NCBI GenBank assembly: GCA_037952775.1 | Contig: JBANAY010000004.1 | Location: 8,494,001 to 8,558,000 of the forward strand | Direction of reading: 5' to 3' | Origin: Clonostachys chloroleuca | Lineage: Eukaryota; Ascomycota; Sordariomycetes; Hypocreales; Bionectriaceae | Length of the DNA stretch: 64,000 nt | Part shown: positions 42,683 through 53,609 of the stretch, piece by piece | Numbering within the stretch: position 1 is the stretch's first letter | Layout: each line of letters begins with the position of its first letter | Program-made: the position numbers and the translations under genes | Notes under the pieces: model-generated | The model's database searches: none | The model's input: only the letters and a program-made list of their open reading frames with translations | Told to the model about the DNA's origin: nothing

Positions 42683-44186
42683 TCAAGCCAGTTCAGGTTC
42701 ACCATGCTCTAATGATGCTGCATTCATCTCCTTTTCTTGGATGAGATCATCAACCCATTCCCTACAGTGCTCTATTGCACTAGCCGGTGAATCCCAATAC
42801 TGCTGCAGATACGCCATTACCTCCGCAGGGCTGAACTTCAACTCTGGTATCTTTGCTGCGAACTCTTCCCCTTGTTTCTTAATCTTTTCATTCGGGCCTG
42901 GCTGTGTATCAACATCTCCTGCTTGCCCAAACATGAAGCAGTAGATTTCCTTGGCGACGGTTCTACTAGCAAGCTGGAAAGAAATCTTCTTATCAACTCG
43001 ACCAGGCCTAGTGAGGGCGGCATCTAGCTTTCTAGGATGATTGGTCGTCATAATCAGCACTCGGTCGTCTTGGGAAGAAACACCATCGAGGGCATTGAGA
43101 AGACCTGAAAGAGTCAACCCTGTTTTTTGTGATCGCGTGTCTCCATCGCTGTCCGAATCCTCTTCGCTAGAATCTCGAGAGCGCGTGGCGTTTGCAGCAT
43201 CAATATCCTCTAGCAAGACAACGCATCTTCGGGGAAGCTCAACAAATAGATCCTTGAGCAGGTCATCCTTCATGCTAGGGATGCTAAGGACGTAGATGTC
43301 CATGTCCAGCGCACCAGCAATAGATAAACTGAAGCTTGTTTTTCCAGTTCCTGGAGGACCAAATAAGAGATACCCTCGCCTGTAGGGGACTGAACAAGCC
43401 AAATATCGGCTTTTAGTTTTTGGATCGAGAAATTTTTGAATATCATTGATGAGTGGCATTTTTTGCTGTTCATCAAGAATAACAGTCGAAAGAGGCCGAG
43501 TAATTACTTCCCTCTCTTTGACCCAGCAGTTACCACGATGACCATAGATTATCGTTTTGTTCTTCAACGTGTCAAGATATTCACGTCGGCAGTCTTCCAT
43601 GAAAACCTTTAGTATAGATGTAGATCGTCCGACACAGGTGATGGAGATCTGTTCCTGCGGATAAAAGCCGACCTGTACCCGTGTAGCCTTGTACAAAAAC
43701 AAGTTCAACCTATACCAAAAGTAGAAAGCTCCTTCCCAAGGGGCATACCGAAGCGATTTTTTAGTGTGTGCGTCATAGTCATCTTGCGTCTTTCGCTTCA
43801 TCATGACCTTAGCGAGGATGGAGCGAGAGGCATCGAGTTTATGAGAAGAGACCCAGGCTTGGATCATATCGTACGTTTCGTCCGACTGTTTAATGTGGAC
43901 CGTTGATGCTTCTAGTGGTAAGCTCGTGCCTTCGTAAATTTGTTCTGAATGACTTACTGAAATCTTCAATGAGCCAATCTCTCAATTGAGACAAATACGG
44001 CTTCAAGAGTGTAGCCAAGCCAAAGAGGCACATCAGCTGAGTGTAGATAGTCATGTTCCCATTGAGGACTTGACTAGCGACAGTCGTGATGTTTGAGAAC
44101 CCAGGAATGAAGAGGTCCACAATGGACATCGGCTGGGACAGTGCCTCTTGGATGAGAGGCGGGCTGACGTTGCTGAGGAGTGTCAT
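42683..44186 (-). CDS. BCS1-like AAA ATPase
   Basis: Exons 44186–43958 and 43911–42683 (46-nt intron, GTAAGT…CTAG) give 485 residues. The N-terminus has one membrane span (about residues 45–65), then the BCS1 N-domain (DMIQAWVSSHKLD, WEGAFYFWYR, REREVITRPLSTVILD-like). The AAA module follows: RRGYLLFGPPGTGKTS (Walker A about 261–268), CVVLLEDIDA (Walker B about 307–315), an acidic Ser insert, LSGLLNALDGVSS, then MTTNHPRKLDAALTRPGR with the arginine fingers. Bcs1 translocates the Rieske protein across the mitochondrial inner membrane. Fungi carry many BCS1 paralogues of unknown role, and this is probably one of those. Catalytic residues look complete. Confidence 0.88.
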
Positions 44187-45004
44187 GATAGTATAATAGA
44201 GGCTATACTAATAAGAGGAAGGAGACGACGGCAATGTAGATTGAATATGAAGGAACTGAAGTGGATCTTGCGCAGCTTCTGCTCACGACTTGAATTCTTG
44301 GAAGGATAGAGCTATATCAGAACGAATATGACCTCTTCCCGGGGAGATTCTGCGTTCTTATAGTTCTCTCGCTTATGTATTGTATCCAATCAGGGAGCAC
44401 CGCATCTCCGTTCCAACCTTCCGTCATCAGATTTGATCTGACGAGGCATTACCACGTTGGCCAATTGCAAGCATCATTAAACATTGATCAATCAGAAGGT
44501 TGGTGGCCAGTTCACTAATGCTATCATGCAGGTCACATCTAATGCAGCCAGGCTATGTGCAGCTGATGCAAGCATCCATGTCAGTAATGACTATCGGACC
44601 TCGTTGCGTCCACCTGCAGCAACTATCCAAGGTGACCAGAAGGTAGCCAAGGAGCTTTCGACAGCAATCTGTCTGTCATGTTCCCTTAATAGGAAATATA
44701 TCGGCGTAGCCGATTGTAGGATCTCATCCGCGCTATGGATCTGAACAGATCAGCAACCCTACTCAGGTTTCTTGAGATTATTAGCCGCTGGTGAAAGCCG
44801 CAGCGAGAGACCATGCTCCCACGCATCTGCTATTCATTGATACCACGGGCTGTAACTCACTGTCTACGCTCTTCAAATAAAATTTATGAGGCTGCAAATA
44901 TCTAGCATCATAACTAGCGTTTGATTTGCGCCTGATTTGCGCCTCGTGCTTGCTCGGGGCTCCAGTAAGAGCTAACTGCATGCACTAACTCTGTACGTAC
45001 TGCA
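44187..45004. other. Interval without a supported gene
   Basis: Contains the presumed BCS1-like promoter. Short open frames only. Confidence 0.4.
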
Positions 45005-45135
45005 TGTTCTGTGTTCCTGTGTTCCTGTGTTCCTGTGTTCCTGTGTTCCTGTGTGCCTGTGTGCCTGTGTGCCTGGGTGCCTGGGTGCCTGGGTGCCCGT
45101 GTGCCCGTGTGCCTGGGTGCCGATGTCTATGTGCC
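45005..45135. repeat. 9-bp tandem repeat (TTCCTGTGT to TGCCTGGGT)
   Basis: About 13 units; four to five exact GTTCCTGTG copies grade into GTGCCTGTG and GTGCCTGGG. The minus-strand frame encodes a Gly-Thr-Gln-His-rich string only because the unit is a multiple of three. Confidence 0.9.
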
Positions 45136-45436
45136 TGTTTGTGTCTAGATTTGATGCATATTACATACTGAATTATGCTTTGAATGAAGCCTTTGCTACG
45201 ATATAATGCCAAAAATGCCAAAATGCTAGAAAAAACCCATTGGACTTAATGATGACACGAAACAAGTAAGACCAATTTACTTCCTATGTTAGGCGCACGG
45301 ATAACCAGCTGACAAACCCCGCAGCCCCTCCATGGTCTGTGCGCTCTGCTCATGCTTTGAGCTCCAAAAACTTTGAAAACATGGTTCCATACCTTTCAGG
45401 CCTGGTCTGCGGTTGAGCGACTCCGACTATGCCATT

Positions 45437-46271
45437 ATGTCCTCACGGAATCCATTCTCGACGGCTGACGCGAAGACTGCCATAGAGCAAGTCGGCGTTT
45501 TTGTGGTAAAAGACGCGGACGATCGATCAAGCGATGCGGCAGACCGAGAAGGCAAAAAAGTGATTGGAAAGGGCAACCGCTTCGCCCAATTTTACAACAA
45601 CGGGTATCCTATCAGAACCCCAGAGGGTCTGGAGTTTGTCTATAAGAATACTATGGGAGACGAAGTACGTATAGAATCAAGCACCCAATAGAATGGTCTA
45701 ACGTCCTCTAGCAAATAGGTTCTGTTATAATATCCATAATTGAGAAGCCCCGTTGGGGATATTCGAGGTTTTTCAGCACACGACTTTCTGCCGATTACGC
45801 ATGGTTCTTCGCTATTCGAGATAAGAAAAAGAAGCACGAAGCAATACATACTCTTATAGTACAATTTTGGATGCCGGGATCCAGAGTCACCTTTTACGAA
45901 GGCTCGCATCTACAGTACTTTGATGCCGAACAGGATAAAGATAATTTCGGCGTTCTAAATACACCTCGAGCCGAGATGAATAGGAAAGGCATCGTGAGCA
46001 ACTATGTAGATATGCCGAATGGTGGATAGTAAGTATGCCGTCTACGGAAAAATGCGTGCTGGTCACTGACACACTAAGTACTATTATTGATAGTCGACTC
46101 GGTTGGACATACGAGGGTGGCGAAGGTTTTATGAACCTCGGTATAGCAGAGGACGAAGAAGTGCGGATCTGGCGGCCAATGGAGGTGCCGGATACACAGG
46201 CTATCCGCGCAAAGGTTGCCGAATTGGAGGGCCTTGGCTTCAGGACCAAAATTTCTTACGTAAACAAGTAA
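45437..46271 (+). CDS. Three-exon orphan protein
   Basis: Exons 45437–45664, 45712–46028 and 46094–46271 join in phase to 240 residues; introns are GTACGT…CTAAC…CTAG and GTAAGT…GATAG. Sequence features: an N-terminal NPFSTADAKTAIEQVGVF helix, a basic–acidic linker, then strand-rich blocks (GSVIISIIEKPRWGYSRFF, TLIVQFWMPGSRVTFYEGSH) and a C-terminal EDEEVRIWRPMEVPDTQAIR segment. The clean splice signals and uniform coding character argue it is real. No family recognised, no signal peptide or membrane span. Confidence 0.6.
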
Positions 46272-46337
46272 TTGATTGTATATTTGGATGAACTTTTTAT
46301 TTTTAATTTTGTTTACTTTTGTTTGTTAAACTGCCAC

Positions 46338-47565
46338 CTAAGCAAACTCCTGCGGGCTCCAATTACTTGGATAGTATGAGCCGTCCATAGTGTTGGTTAA
46401 GAAGCTCGAGCCTCTTATGGCCTTGGCATTATGCTCTTCAAGAAACTGAGTATCTGGAAATGATCCATCCATGGTATTGAGAAAGAAGCTCGAGGCTCTC
46501 AGGGTTGTGGAGTTCTGTTCCGCGGGAAACTGATCTTTTGCAAATGATCTGTCCATAGTACTGAGCAAGTAGCTTGAGTCTTCCGAAGCGGTCGGATCTT
46601 GCGGTACGGGATAATGGCTATCTGCGCCTAAAATTGGCCTATGCGCATCTGTCGCCAAATAATGGATAACCGTTGAATGGCTACTCGGGGTGCTCAGATC
46701 TATGGCTGATTTCTGTGCTGCTGAGACTTGAGGGTGATGCATGGTCGCTCCATTCACCGGATCCTGTCCCTTTGAAAAGTTATTAGCGCATTTATCAAAT
46801 TCCGACGTCTTAGTATTGAATCTAACCCTGTTCTGTGTACTTGAGAGATTGACGACTTGGCATGCCCGTGAGAAATCGTTACTATCAACTATCGTTTCAT
46901 GGACCTCTTCCGAGTTTATTGGTGTCAAAAAGTTCTGACATTCCCCTAATCTCATTCTTTTTCGTGGATTCGTGTCATCCGCAACCATAGCATTGAGGCG
47001 TTTGGACGCTTCTAGTGAGGCTCGAGCCTCCTGTGATGCTTTGGCAGCTGCCTTTTTGAGTTTTTGTTTCATCTTGTTCATCGCTGTCTTATGCTGAGGA
47101 ATGTTTTGTTTCTTCTTTAGTGTTCTACATGTCGTAACATGTCTTTTTAGAATGGAAACACGAAGTAGGTTTCTACCGCAGCCGGCACAAGTAACTCTGC
47201 ATTTAGCATCTGTTTGTAGATTAGCCACTAGCCTGAAGTACAGGAGAGGTGCAAGGATCACGTGTGTCATGGTGTCGTGAATATTGCTTGAAGGTTTTGT
47301 CGGGTTTGCGGCCTCTGCATTGGACGTCAGCGCAAACGTAGCCCTTCGTATCATCTTCACAATCGTCATCGTCATCATCATCATCGTCGTCGTTATCGCC
47401 ATTGTCGTCATCGCCATCGTCGCTATCGCCATCGTTATCATCGTCGTCCTCCTCAATGTCGTCGTCGTCGTCCTCCTCATCGCATCTGTTGTCTTCGCAG
47501 TTTTCTTCGCCTTCGAAACTATTCCCACTATTTCTTAGACAGGGACTCTCCAGCTGTTGCAGCAA
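46338..47565 (-). CDS. C2H2-type zinc-finger protein with Asp-rich region
   Basis: Exon 47565–47262, intron 47210–47261 (52 nt, GTGATC…ACAG) and exon 47209–46338 give 391 residues. An acidic run encoded by GAC/GAT repeats (plus strand about 47350–47480) is followed by a first finger (YVCADVQCRGRK … FKQYSRHHDTH), completed across the splice, and a second C2HC finger (CAGCGRNLLRVSILKRHVTTC, shortened here). The C-terminus has three imperfect repeats of about 28 residues centred on NTMDGSF/STMDRSF. No in-frame ATG lies at the start of this reading: upstream the same frame continues to about 47710 but is cut by TAG at 47593–47595 in an L-I-L-*-A-Q-V context. Either an upstream exon is missed or a CAG-to-TAG change has disabled it. 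Confidence 0.6.
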
Positions 47566-47904
47566 GCCTTGGAGAGTGGCAATGACTTGAGCCTAGAGAA
47601 TCAGCCTCCTGTCAACGCAAGGAGGATGAGGATTCGCACTGTATAAGCCTTGATATGCTCCGCCTGGCGCTTGATTTTGATCAATGATATCTTTAGCAGT
47701 CAACCACTTATGTATCAGACATAATAGGACATACGCAAGAAGAACATTTTTTTGCCATCATTCGATAGTGGTTGGGCACAGATTGGGCATAGGTTGGGTT
47801 GCTTGTGGTGTTGCAAGATGAATGGAATGAGTCCTGAGCGTTAATTAGTCGTGGCCACGTGTCTTGGACTCCGCAACCGGATCCACATGAGCAAAAAGAA
47901 CGCC

Positions 47905-48101
47905 AAGACTCGACATATATATTTGACCCCTCCACCTTGAGTAATTACATTACTACTTTTTGCTCAAGCTTTTCGCTCAAGCTTTCATGCAAATCATAGG
48001 TTAGCCCACCCCCTCCTGTATTTCCCCCCTTTATGTATTAAAGAATATCTTCGTTAACATTCATTATATAGCATTATTTACTGCCGCCGAACAAAAGAAA
48101 A
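47905..48101 (+). promoter_or_regulatory. Promoter/5' leader of the metallothionein-like gene
   Basis: A TATA-like CATATATATTTG lies at about 47914–47925. A direct repeat GCTCAAGCTTT(T/C) occurs at 47962–47973 and 47975–47986, 13 bp apart. The leader has C-rich pyrimidine tracts (ACCCCCTCCTG, TTTCCCCCCTTT) and a weak ATG context AAAAATG. Metal-response function of the repeat is an inference. Confidence 0.35.
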
Positions 48102-48176
48102 ATGTGTACAAATTGCATAATATGTGGTGGCAAACCTGGCGCCACTAAGTGCGGTGGCTGTGGATGTTCTGCATAA
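48102..48176 (+). CDS. Metallothionein-like six-cysteine microprotein
   Basis: A 24-residue frame, ATG 48102 to TAA 48174–48176: MCTNCIICGGKPG then ATKCGGCGCSA. Six of 24 residues are Cys, arranged CxxCxxC-x8-CxxCxC, with Gly, Lys and Thr between and no aromatic residues. This is the composition and spacing of short fungal copper metallothioneins (Neurospora-type, about 25 residues), which bind Cu(I) in the cytosol. The order differs from the classical CxC-rich Neurospora peptide, so it may be a divergent class. No intron is needed. The next gene starts 440 bp downstream on the same strand. Confidence 0.65.
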   Translation: MCTNCIICGGKPGATKCGGCGCSA

Positions 48177-48366
48177 ATAGTGTTGTCTTAATTCATGGAT
48201 GATTTCCGGCTCCAAATTGCATTGCTTAAGTCATTAATGAATAAGGAACAGCTAAGATGTAGCAAAAAAATAACAGCCACCCTTTGGCTGACATTGCCAA
48301 CTCCCCTCAGACACTTCTTCCAACCATCCCGAAATATGTGAGGTCATGCCAACATTAAAGCCCTAG

Positions 48367-48462
48367 GGGGACACAAGGCACACAAGTCACACAAGGCACA
48401 CAAGGCACACAAGGCACACATGGCACACATGTCACACAGGCACACATGACACACATAGGGGC
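48367..48462. repeat. 9-bp tandem repeat (GGCACACAA)
   Basis: About ten units of GGCACACAA with AGTCACACA and TGGCACACA variants. Confidence 0.9.
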
Positions 48463-48612
48463 GCATTCATCTTGGCCGCGGTGGTCACATTTACCCTGAT
48501 TTTCAGGAAGAGGAAACAACAGAAGAGATATAAGTACATCATAATGTCTTGGAGCGGCAGGACAAACAACATAGAATAATAGAGAGTGTGTATTGTTATC
48601 TTCTTCATTACA

Positions 48613-49185
48613 ATGCTTGTGTCCGGGAAGTCCAAGAGGTCAGGCAGGAGGTGTAGCAAGAAGAAGAAGTCAGACAAGCAAAAGCCTATCAACGACTCAA
48701 CTCACGAAAGGCACTTGTTTATTCTCGTCTATCGTGGAGATCCCACTGATGATCCCGAGGACCGACACACTGCCCTCTTTGTTACAGACCAGGACATCAA
48801 TTATGATAACCTCAACCAACGATCACGAAACTCGATGATACATGCGATCGGAGAGCCGGGCTATTTCCAGGTTGAAGAGAGACAGAATATCAGAAACCCT
48901 GCAGCTAGTCGATCTTTTCTTCAGGCTGTTTTTGTTGAAACATTCTATATGTCTTCCGATCGTGGTCTACAAGAATGGATCCTTCAAACACGGGTACAAA
49001 ATGATATTGATGCATACCCGGAATGGAACTGTCAGACATTCGTCACTGATGCGTTGGCGCACCTTTTGAACAATCAATTGTTGAATGGGGATTCCTACAC
49101 CAATGCAACCTCGGGCATGTTCACCGCACTTGATTTCGACAACAACATTGAAGACGATCCAGAAGAGTTAGTCTATAATGATTAG
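48613..49185 (+). CDS. DUF6914-like fungal protein
   Basis: A single exon of 190 residues from ATG 48613, with a very basic N-terminus (SKRSGRRCSKKKK, a possible nuclear signal). The core reads HLFILVYRGDP, then DRHTALFVTD, MIHAIGEPGYFQVEE and EWNCQTFVTDALAHLL. Fungal hypothetical proteins of the DUF6914 type share this order: a His before a hydrophobic ALFV strand, an IHA.G block, then W.C(Q/R).WV..AL. A conserved His and Cys in a reversed papain/NlpC-like arrangement is possible. The C-terminus is acidic. Function unknown. Confidence 0.55.
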   Translation: MLVSGKSKRSGRRCSKKKKSDKQKPINDSTHERHLFILVYRGDPTDDPEDRHTALFVTDQDINYDNLNQRSRNSMIHAIGEPGYFQVEERQNIRNPAASRSFLQAVFVETFYMSSDRGLQEWILQTRVQNDIDAYPEWNCQTFVTDALAHLLNNQLLNGDSYTNATSGMFTALDFDNNIEDDPEELVYND

Positions 49186-49384
49186 TTAAGCTGCTGGGTT
49201 ATTTGGCTTATCGGTTGGTTTATGAGGTTAGGATTCTGCTTTGCTTAAGTCGGGTATTTGGGAGTATCATTCGAGCTTAGTCTCTGTTTCAACAATAGCA
49301 GGCAGGATTTTGTAAAGGTATATAGCTACACTGTATTTTCGACAATTGTAGCTAACTATGCTCACTGGATAGGTGCATTGCATC

Positions 49385-50367
49385 CTAATGCGAACTGATC
49401 CGACCAAGCATTTGGTCGACCAAATATTCATGATCATACCGTCCTGGGAAAAAATCGAGGACATCATTAAAGTAACTTAAGGTCCATCGACTGCCTCGGA
49501 ATATCATAATTAAATCCCAGTATTCAGGGTACCACCCAGCTAGTTCCCAGTCAATAATTCCGACAACCTTTCCATCCTTGACTATAATATTTTGTGGTAC
49601 AAAATCGCCATGTGTTAGCACAATCCTGTGGTTTGTCTTCAGCTGGGTAGAAACCATGTGACGGATTGCAGCAGGGCATGATTTTGTAACATTAGACAGT
49701 AGAAATCTGTTAAAGCCCAACTCTGAGTCAAATGGACCTCCAATAGCACAATCCTTCCGAACATCTTTTACCGGCTCATTGTTGAAAAGACCGATATACT
49801 CTCCCTCAATTGCACGAAGCTCAGTAAGATATTCTTGCAATTGGCTTTTGATGCCTGCCTTGGTTGCTGTTGGTAAGGCGTTCCATATATCACTTAGACA
49901 GTCACCCTCAATGTAATCCATCGTTATAGAGGTGCTTGTCGTTTGGTGAACACGTGGGACTGGAATTGAGGTATGGTCCCTGATAAATTTCATAGCGATT
50001 GCTTCAGATGGTGTCATATCAACATTATACTTGATGGCTATATCACCATATCGAATGACCTTCCTGCCCATACGTTTATAGAGAACTATTGGTTATTTTA
50101 TTAGCAGCTAGCCTTCCAAAGATAATAATTGACATACTCAGGCCAGGTTCAAGAGGCTTAGTGTCTGGGGCTATGTGTCCCACTACCCGCTGTTCTCTCT
50201 TGGCATGTCTGTTTCTCGCTCTCTGAGCTATAAAGTATTAGGAACTGTATCCCTCAAACCATGAGTGACATACTTAGCCTAGATTGAGGGCGTTGAGAAA
50301 TTTCCCGCCCCTCTACCTCTTTTCTTATCAGAGCATTCTTATTTATTTGCTTGGCTTCCTCAGCCAT
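49385..50367 (-). CDS. Aminoglycoside-phosphotransferase-fold kinase (APH family)
   Basis: Exons 50367–50274, 50227–50138 and 50085–49385 give 294 residues; both introns start GTATGTCA and end TATAG/AATAG. The third exon holds the kinase-like fold: MGRKVIRYGDIAIKYNVDM (N-lobe strand with Lys), EAIAMKFIRDHTSIPVPRV, MDYIEGDCLSDIW, the catalytic LTHGDFVPQNIIV (HGDxxxxN) and GIIDWELAGWYPEYWDL (metal-binding Asp). The first two exons add a charged N-terminal extension. Fungal members phosphorylate unknown small molecules; resistance is not implied. It looks intact. Convergent with the DUF6914-like gene. Confidence 0.82.
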
Positions 50368-53015
50368 TGATCTTGTATAGACCATGGTTGATGTGAAGCC
50401 TACTTCGTTTTGTTGCTAAGCAAATCGTCAAGGTCAGAAGCATATGACAAAGTGGAAGGATTTCTTCGTACCACCCCAGATCGATTGCGGGGAAAACTTG
50501 AAGCCGACCACTTTAGCAAGACCTGACTTCAAATAGCTTAGTCATTGTTTCGTATTCGTATTCATCCTTACCCATTTAAATGGAAACATCGGCATAATAC
50601 TTTCCACCGCTTTTTGTTTACATTGGTCCTTAACCCTCACTACTTGTAATCCCTATCAAGCCTTACCACCGACAGTGTCCTTCGCGACAAGACAGAATGC
50701 TTTGATCTGCTTGATATGGCTCCTAAACGCCCTACTTTACACTCAGATTTGGCATGCATGTGGTAGCACACACGTGCCCGCTTCTGTCTCAGCTCATGTG
50801 CTTATCATGTGCATGTATCCTGGTTGCCCTTGTATGCTGACTCACACGCACTTGTGTCAGTAGTCTGGAAAGCCAAGGCTCCCAGCCAGTTCTTGCAAGC
50901 AAACTTTCAGGGACCACAGTCCCCACTTTACCATGGCTTTTACTGCCCTAATTAGCCCGGTGCGCTTTTACGCCCCACTTTTGGATGTACGTTGGTGCTT
51001 GGGGACCGGCCAACCACCAATAATAGCTCACAAAGGTCCCTCCCACCAGCTCGCCCAACACAGACAATGCCTACAATCTGACCAGTTCTTCTAAACGGTT
51101 GGTGATAACCAGGAAGTTTGAGAAGTAATGTGCTCGGCAAAATCTATTGAACCACAGGTTATGCATTATGCATCCTCCAGGGTGGTCAAGTGACTTAAAG
51201 ACAACACTTCATGATTTGGTCTGGTGACTCAAGGTGACCTAGAACGAGTATATATATGTTCAATCTCGGTTCTCCCTCATTTTTTGCATCAACCAATTTT
51301 CAACAATAATCTGCCTTGTGCAAGACAACATTTTTACTTTCTCTTCTATTTACGTCCATTCCGTTGAAGAGTTCCATATGTTACCCCACCTGTTGGTTCT
51401 CCAAGATGTTCCATCCAATGTCTAATGTCTTCAAGAGTGTGCTTTTGGGGGTGTGTGTGTTTTGTCTCTGTCGGTGACCAACGCCACCATGTGTGCAACC
51501 GTGCACCTTCAGTCTTCCCCCAGCCATCGGCTTTGTCTGTGTGGTTGCCCTCCTCGTGGCCCCAGGATCCTGTATGTTCCCTAATTTGTGTGCTTTTCTT
51601 GTTTTGTTGCCTCTGACTGGGTTCCTATGTGGTGACGTGTTGGTTCCGTGTGTGCAGCCCCTGACGACGTTGGCCATAGCTGTCACCATCTCCTTCGTGT
51701 TATGCAATGGCTCCATTCGTTTCGACATGTTGGACGACCCGGTATGCCAGCCCTCTCGTAACCGCCACCTCAGAGTCAACTAGCCGGGTGACAGAGGGAA
51801 GGGGCGACAGCGACGCATGCTGTCTGGAATCTGCAGTATTCTGTGGCGCTTGTATGTTGGCTGCCGAGCGCCTAGCGAGCGGTCGACGGGAGGTGGTACC
51901 GGTCTGTCCAGCATGTCGGCGTGGCGGGACGTCGCAAACGTTCGCGGAATGGGCCGAGCGGCGAGCCGCTGGGACCCATAGGTGACCATATATTTGTTGT
52001 GTTGAAAATCATGCTGTTGAGAGCGCCTGCGCTCGGTCGTCGCACTGCATGAAGTGTGATGGTGTCAGGTATGGGCGCGTGGTCGGGGGCGGGTGCTTTG
52101 CTTTCGTGGCATGTTCGTAGGGTTTTCGCTCTTTTTCCCGGCCGCGGCGAGGCTGCGAGGGACACACAACATCGTAGGGGAAGATGCTAGGCTCGTCGAA
52201 GCTTAGGCAGGAGTATGTGATCTTTTGCGCCTCTATTGTTTCAAAAATTCGTTATCGCTATTGTGAAAAGACTTTTTTGCTTTACAAATACGGTCGAGTC
52301 CTCATCTAATGAAGGGTTAAGAGTAATTTTATTTAACAAGATTATAGTGCGGCCGGATTAGTAGTCGGACCGATGGTGCTTACAGCTACCTAGGCACGCT
52401 ATGTCTTTTTTATACGCACTACGGAGTTCCTGGATTCCCTCTGCTTACATAATGTAATCTATTTGTATTCACTCTCCCGTCGCATCACAACAAACCGATT
52501 ATGAGCACTCATTATACACCCTCTACGCTCCTCCAAATACGTCATTAGGCTCTACAAAATCGAGGTCTTGTGGATTCAAGCGGTGCCCAAGTGAATCTAC
52601 GGTCGCTGGAGGAGCGACTCTAATGGCCGAGTCACGACGCGTTAACAATTACCAAGAAGACGCCCTGTCAAGCAAGACCGGTAAAACGTCGGAAGAATTG
52701 CAAATGTTTCGATACCCACTTTTGCCTTGGGCCTTCCGGCTTTGATTTCTTTAATGCTGCCGTTTACATTATTGGGACTTCGAGAATCGACGCTTGATGC
52801 CTAACGATGATTCCCTTCCTGGCATCGACACCGGAGCAGTCGAACTAGCGCATGGTAACAGGTAGACTAAGTGTCCATCGTTATCCCCCTGCTGCCTCTC
52901 CGCCGTTAGTTTCCCCCCTCATGCTTGTCTGCTAAGTTAGCCTTGACAACTTTTCCTAGCCGTGCGATCCGGATATTCGATCCTGCAATTATTTCGTGCC
53001 ATTACCTTTGCCAAA
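50368..53015. other. Long interval with one weak candidate
   Basis: From about 51404 a hydrophobic frame with a TATA-like TATATATATG upstream (about 51249) suggests a possible signal-peptide-bearing gene, and about 51695–51981 plus has FCGACMLAAERLASG then VCPACRRGG (two CxxC pairs). No complete gene model holds together. About 52350–52420 is the inverted partner of the 38.74-kb repeat. Otherwise nothing se	en. Confidence 0.35.
52350..52420. repeat. Dispersed repeat, inverted partner of 38.74 kb
   Basis: GGATTAGTAGTCGGACCGAT … GTGCTTACAG … GGCACGCTATG is the reverse complement of the 38735–38800 sequence with a few differences. Confidence 0.6.
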
Positions 53016-53379
53016 ATGTCCAAGAGCGCAAAGCAATTGCTGAAAGAAGCTGCTGAAATATATGTATGTCATTTTACCTACGGGAAAAACAATACTAACG
53101 GCCGCCTAGATCGCTGGAAGAGATGATGTTCAACTTGCCCCCGACCAAACGACAGGCGAGGACGACTTCAAATATAAACGGTCACCAGACGTGGGTGGAG
53201 TTGTGATAGATCGCAGCAGTGATTCGGGATACGTCCAGATATCTGGTGGAACCAAGGCGGCCGTGAAGATTACTACAGGTCTCGGGGAACGTGGCTATCA
53301 TTGCGAAATCATAGCGGAAGGCCAATCTTGTATGCTATATGGTCGTCCTACTGTGTGGTATATTGTGCCCCGTTCCTAG
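53016..53379 (+). CDS. Small orphan protein, 105 residues
   Basis: Exons 53016–53063 and 53110–53379 (46-nt intron, GTATGT…ACTAAC…CTAG) join in phase. The N-terminus is a helix (SAKQLLKEAAEIY); the rest is strand-like (DVGGVVIDRSSDSGYVQI, GGTKAAVKITTGL, SCMLYGRPTVWYIVP). Strong splice signals and balanced composition argue that it is real. No family recognised. First of three small genes between 53.0 and 55.0 kb. Confidence 0.55.
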
Positions 53380-53609
53380 GTCCCCGAACTTATCCTCTGC
53401 TTGTTTCTCTCCATAGTATATATCAGAAGCTCCTGGAGGAGATCATTGGAAAGTTGAATGGAAGGCAATTCTTTCTGGCCAAATCCCATATTGACTGTGA
53501 GAGAATGGTACTTTTCAGCGTGCTGCGTTAAGAACGAGCAGAGGTCAACTGTATATAGTAGCGATGTCATTCCATTTCGCCGAAGGTCTGTTGTGTTCAG
53601 TGTCTAATT

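Noticed and set aside
44985..45221. Gly-Thr-Gln-His repeat frame on the minus strand
   Set aside because: Explained by a 9-bp simple repeat.
47284..47538. Very hydrophobic Val/Ile-rich plus-strand frame
   Set aside because: Antisense shadow of the Asp-codon repeat in the zinc-finger gene.
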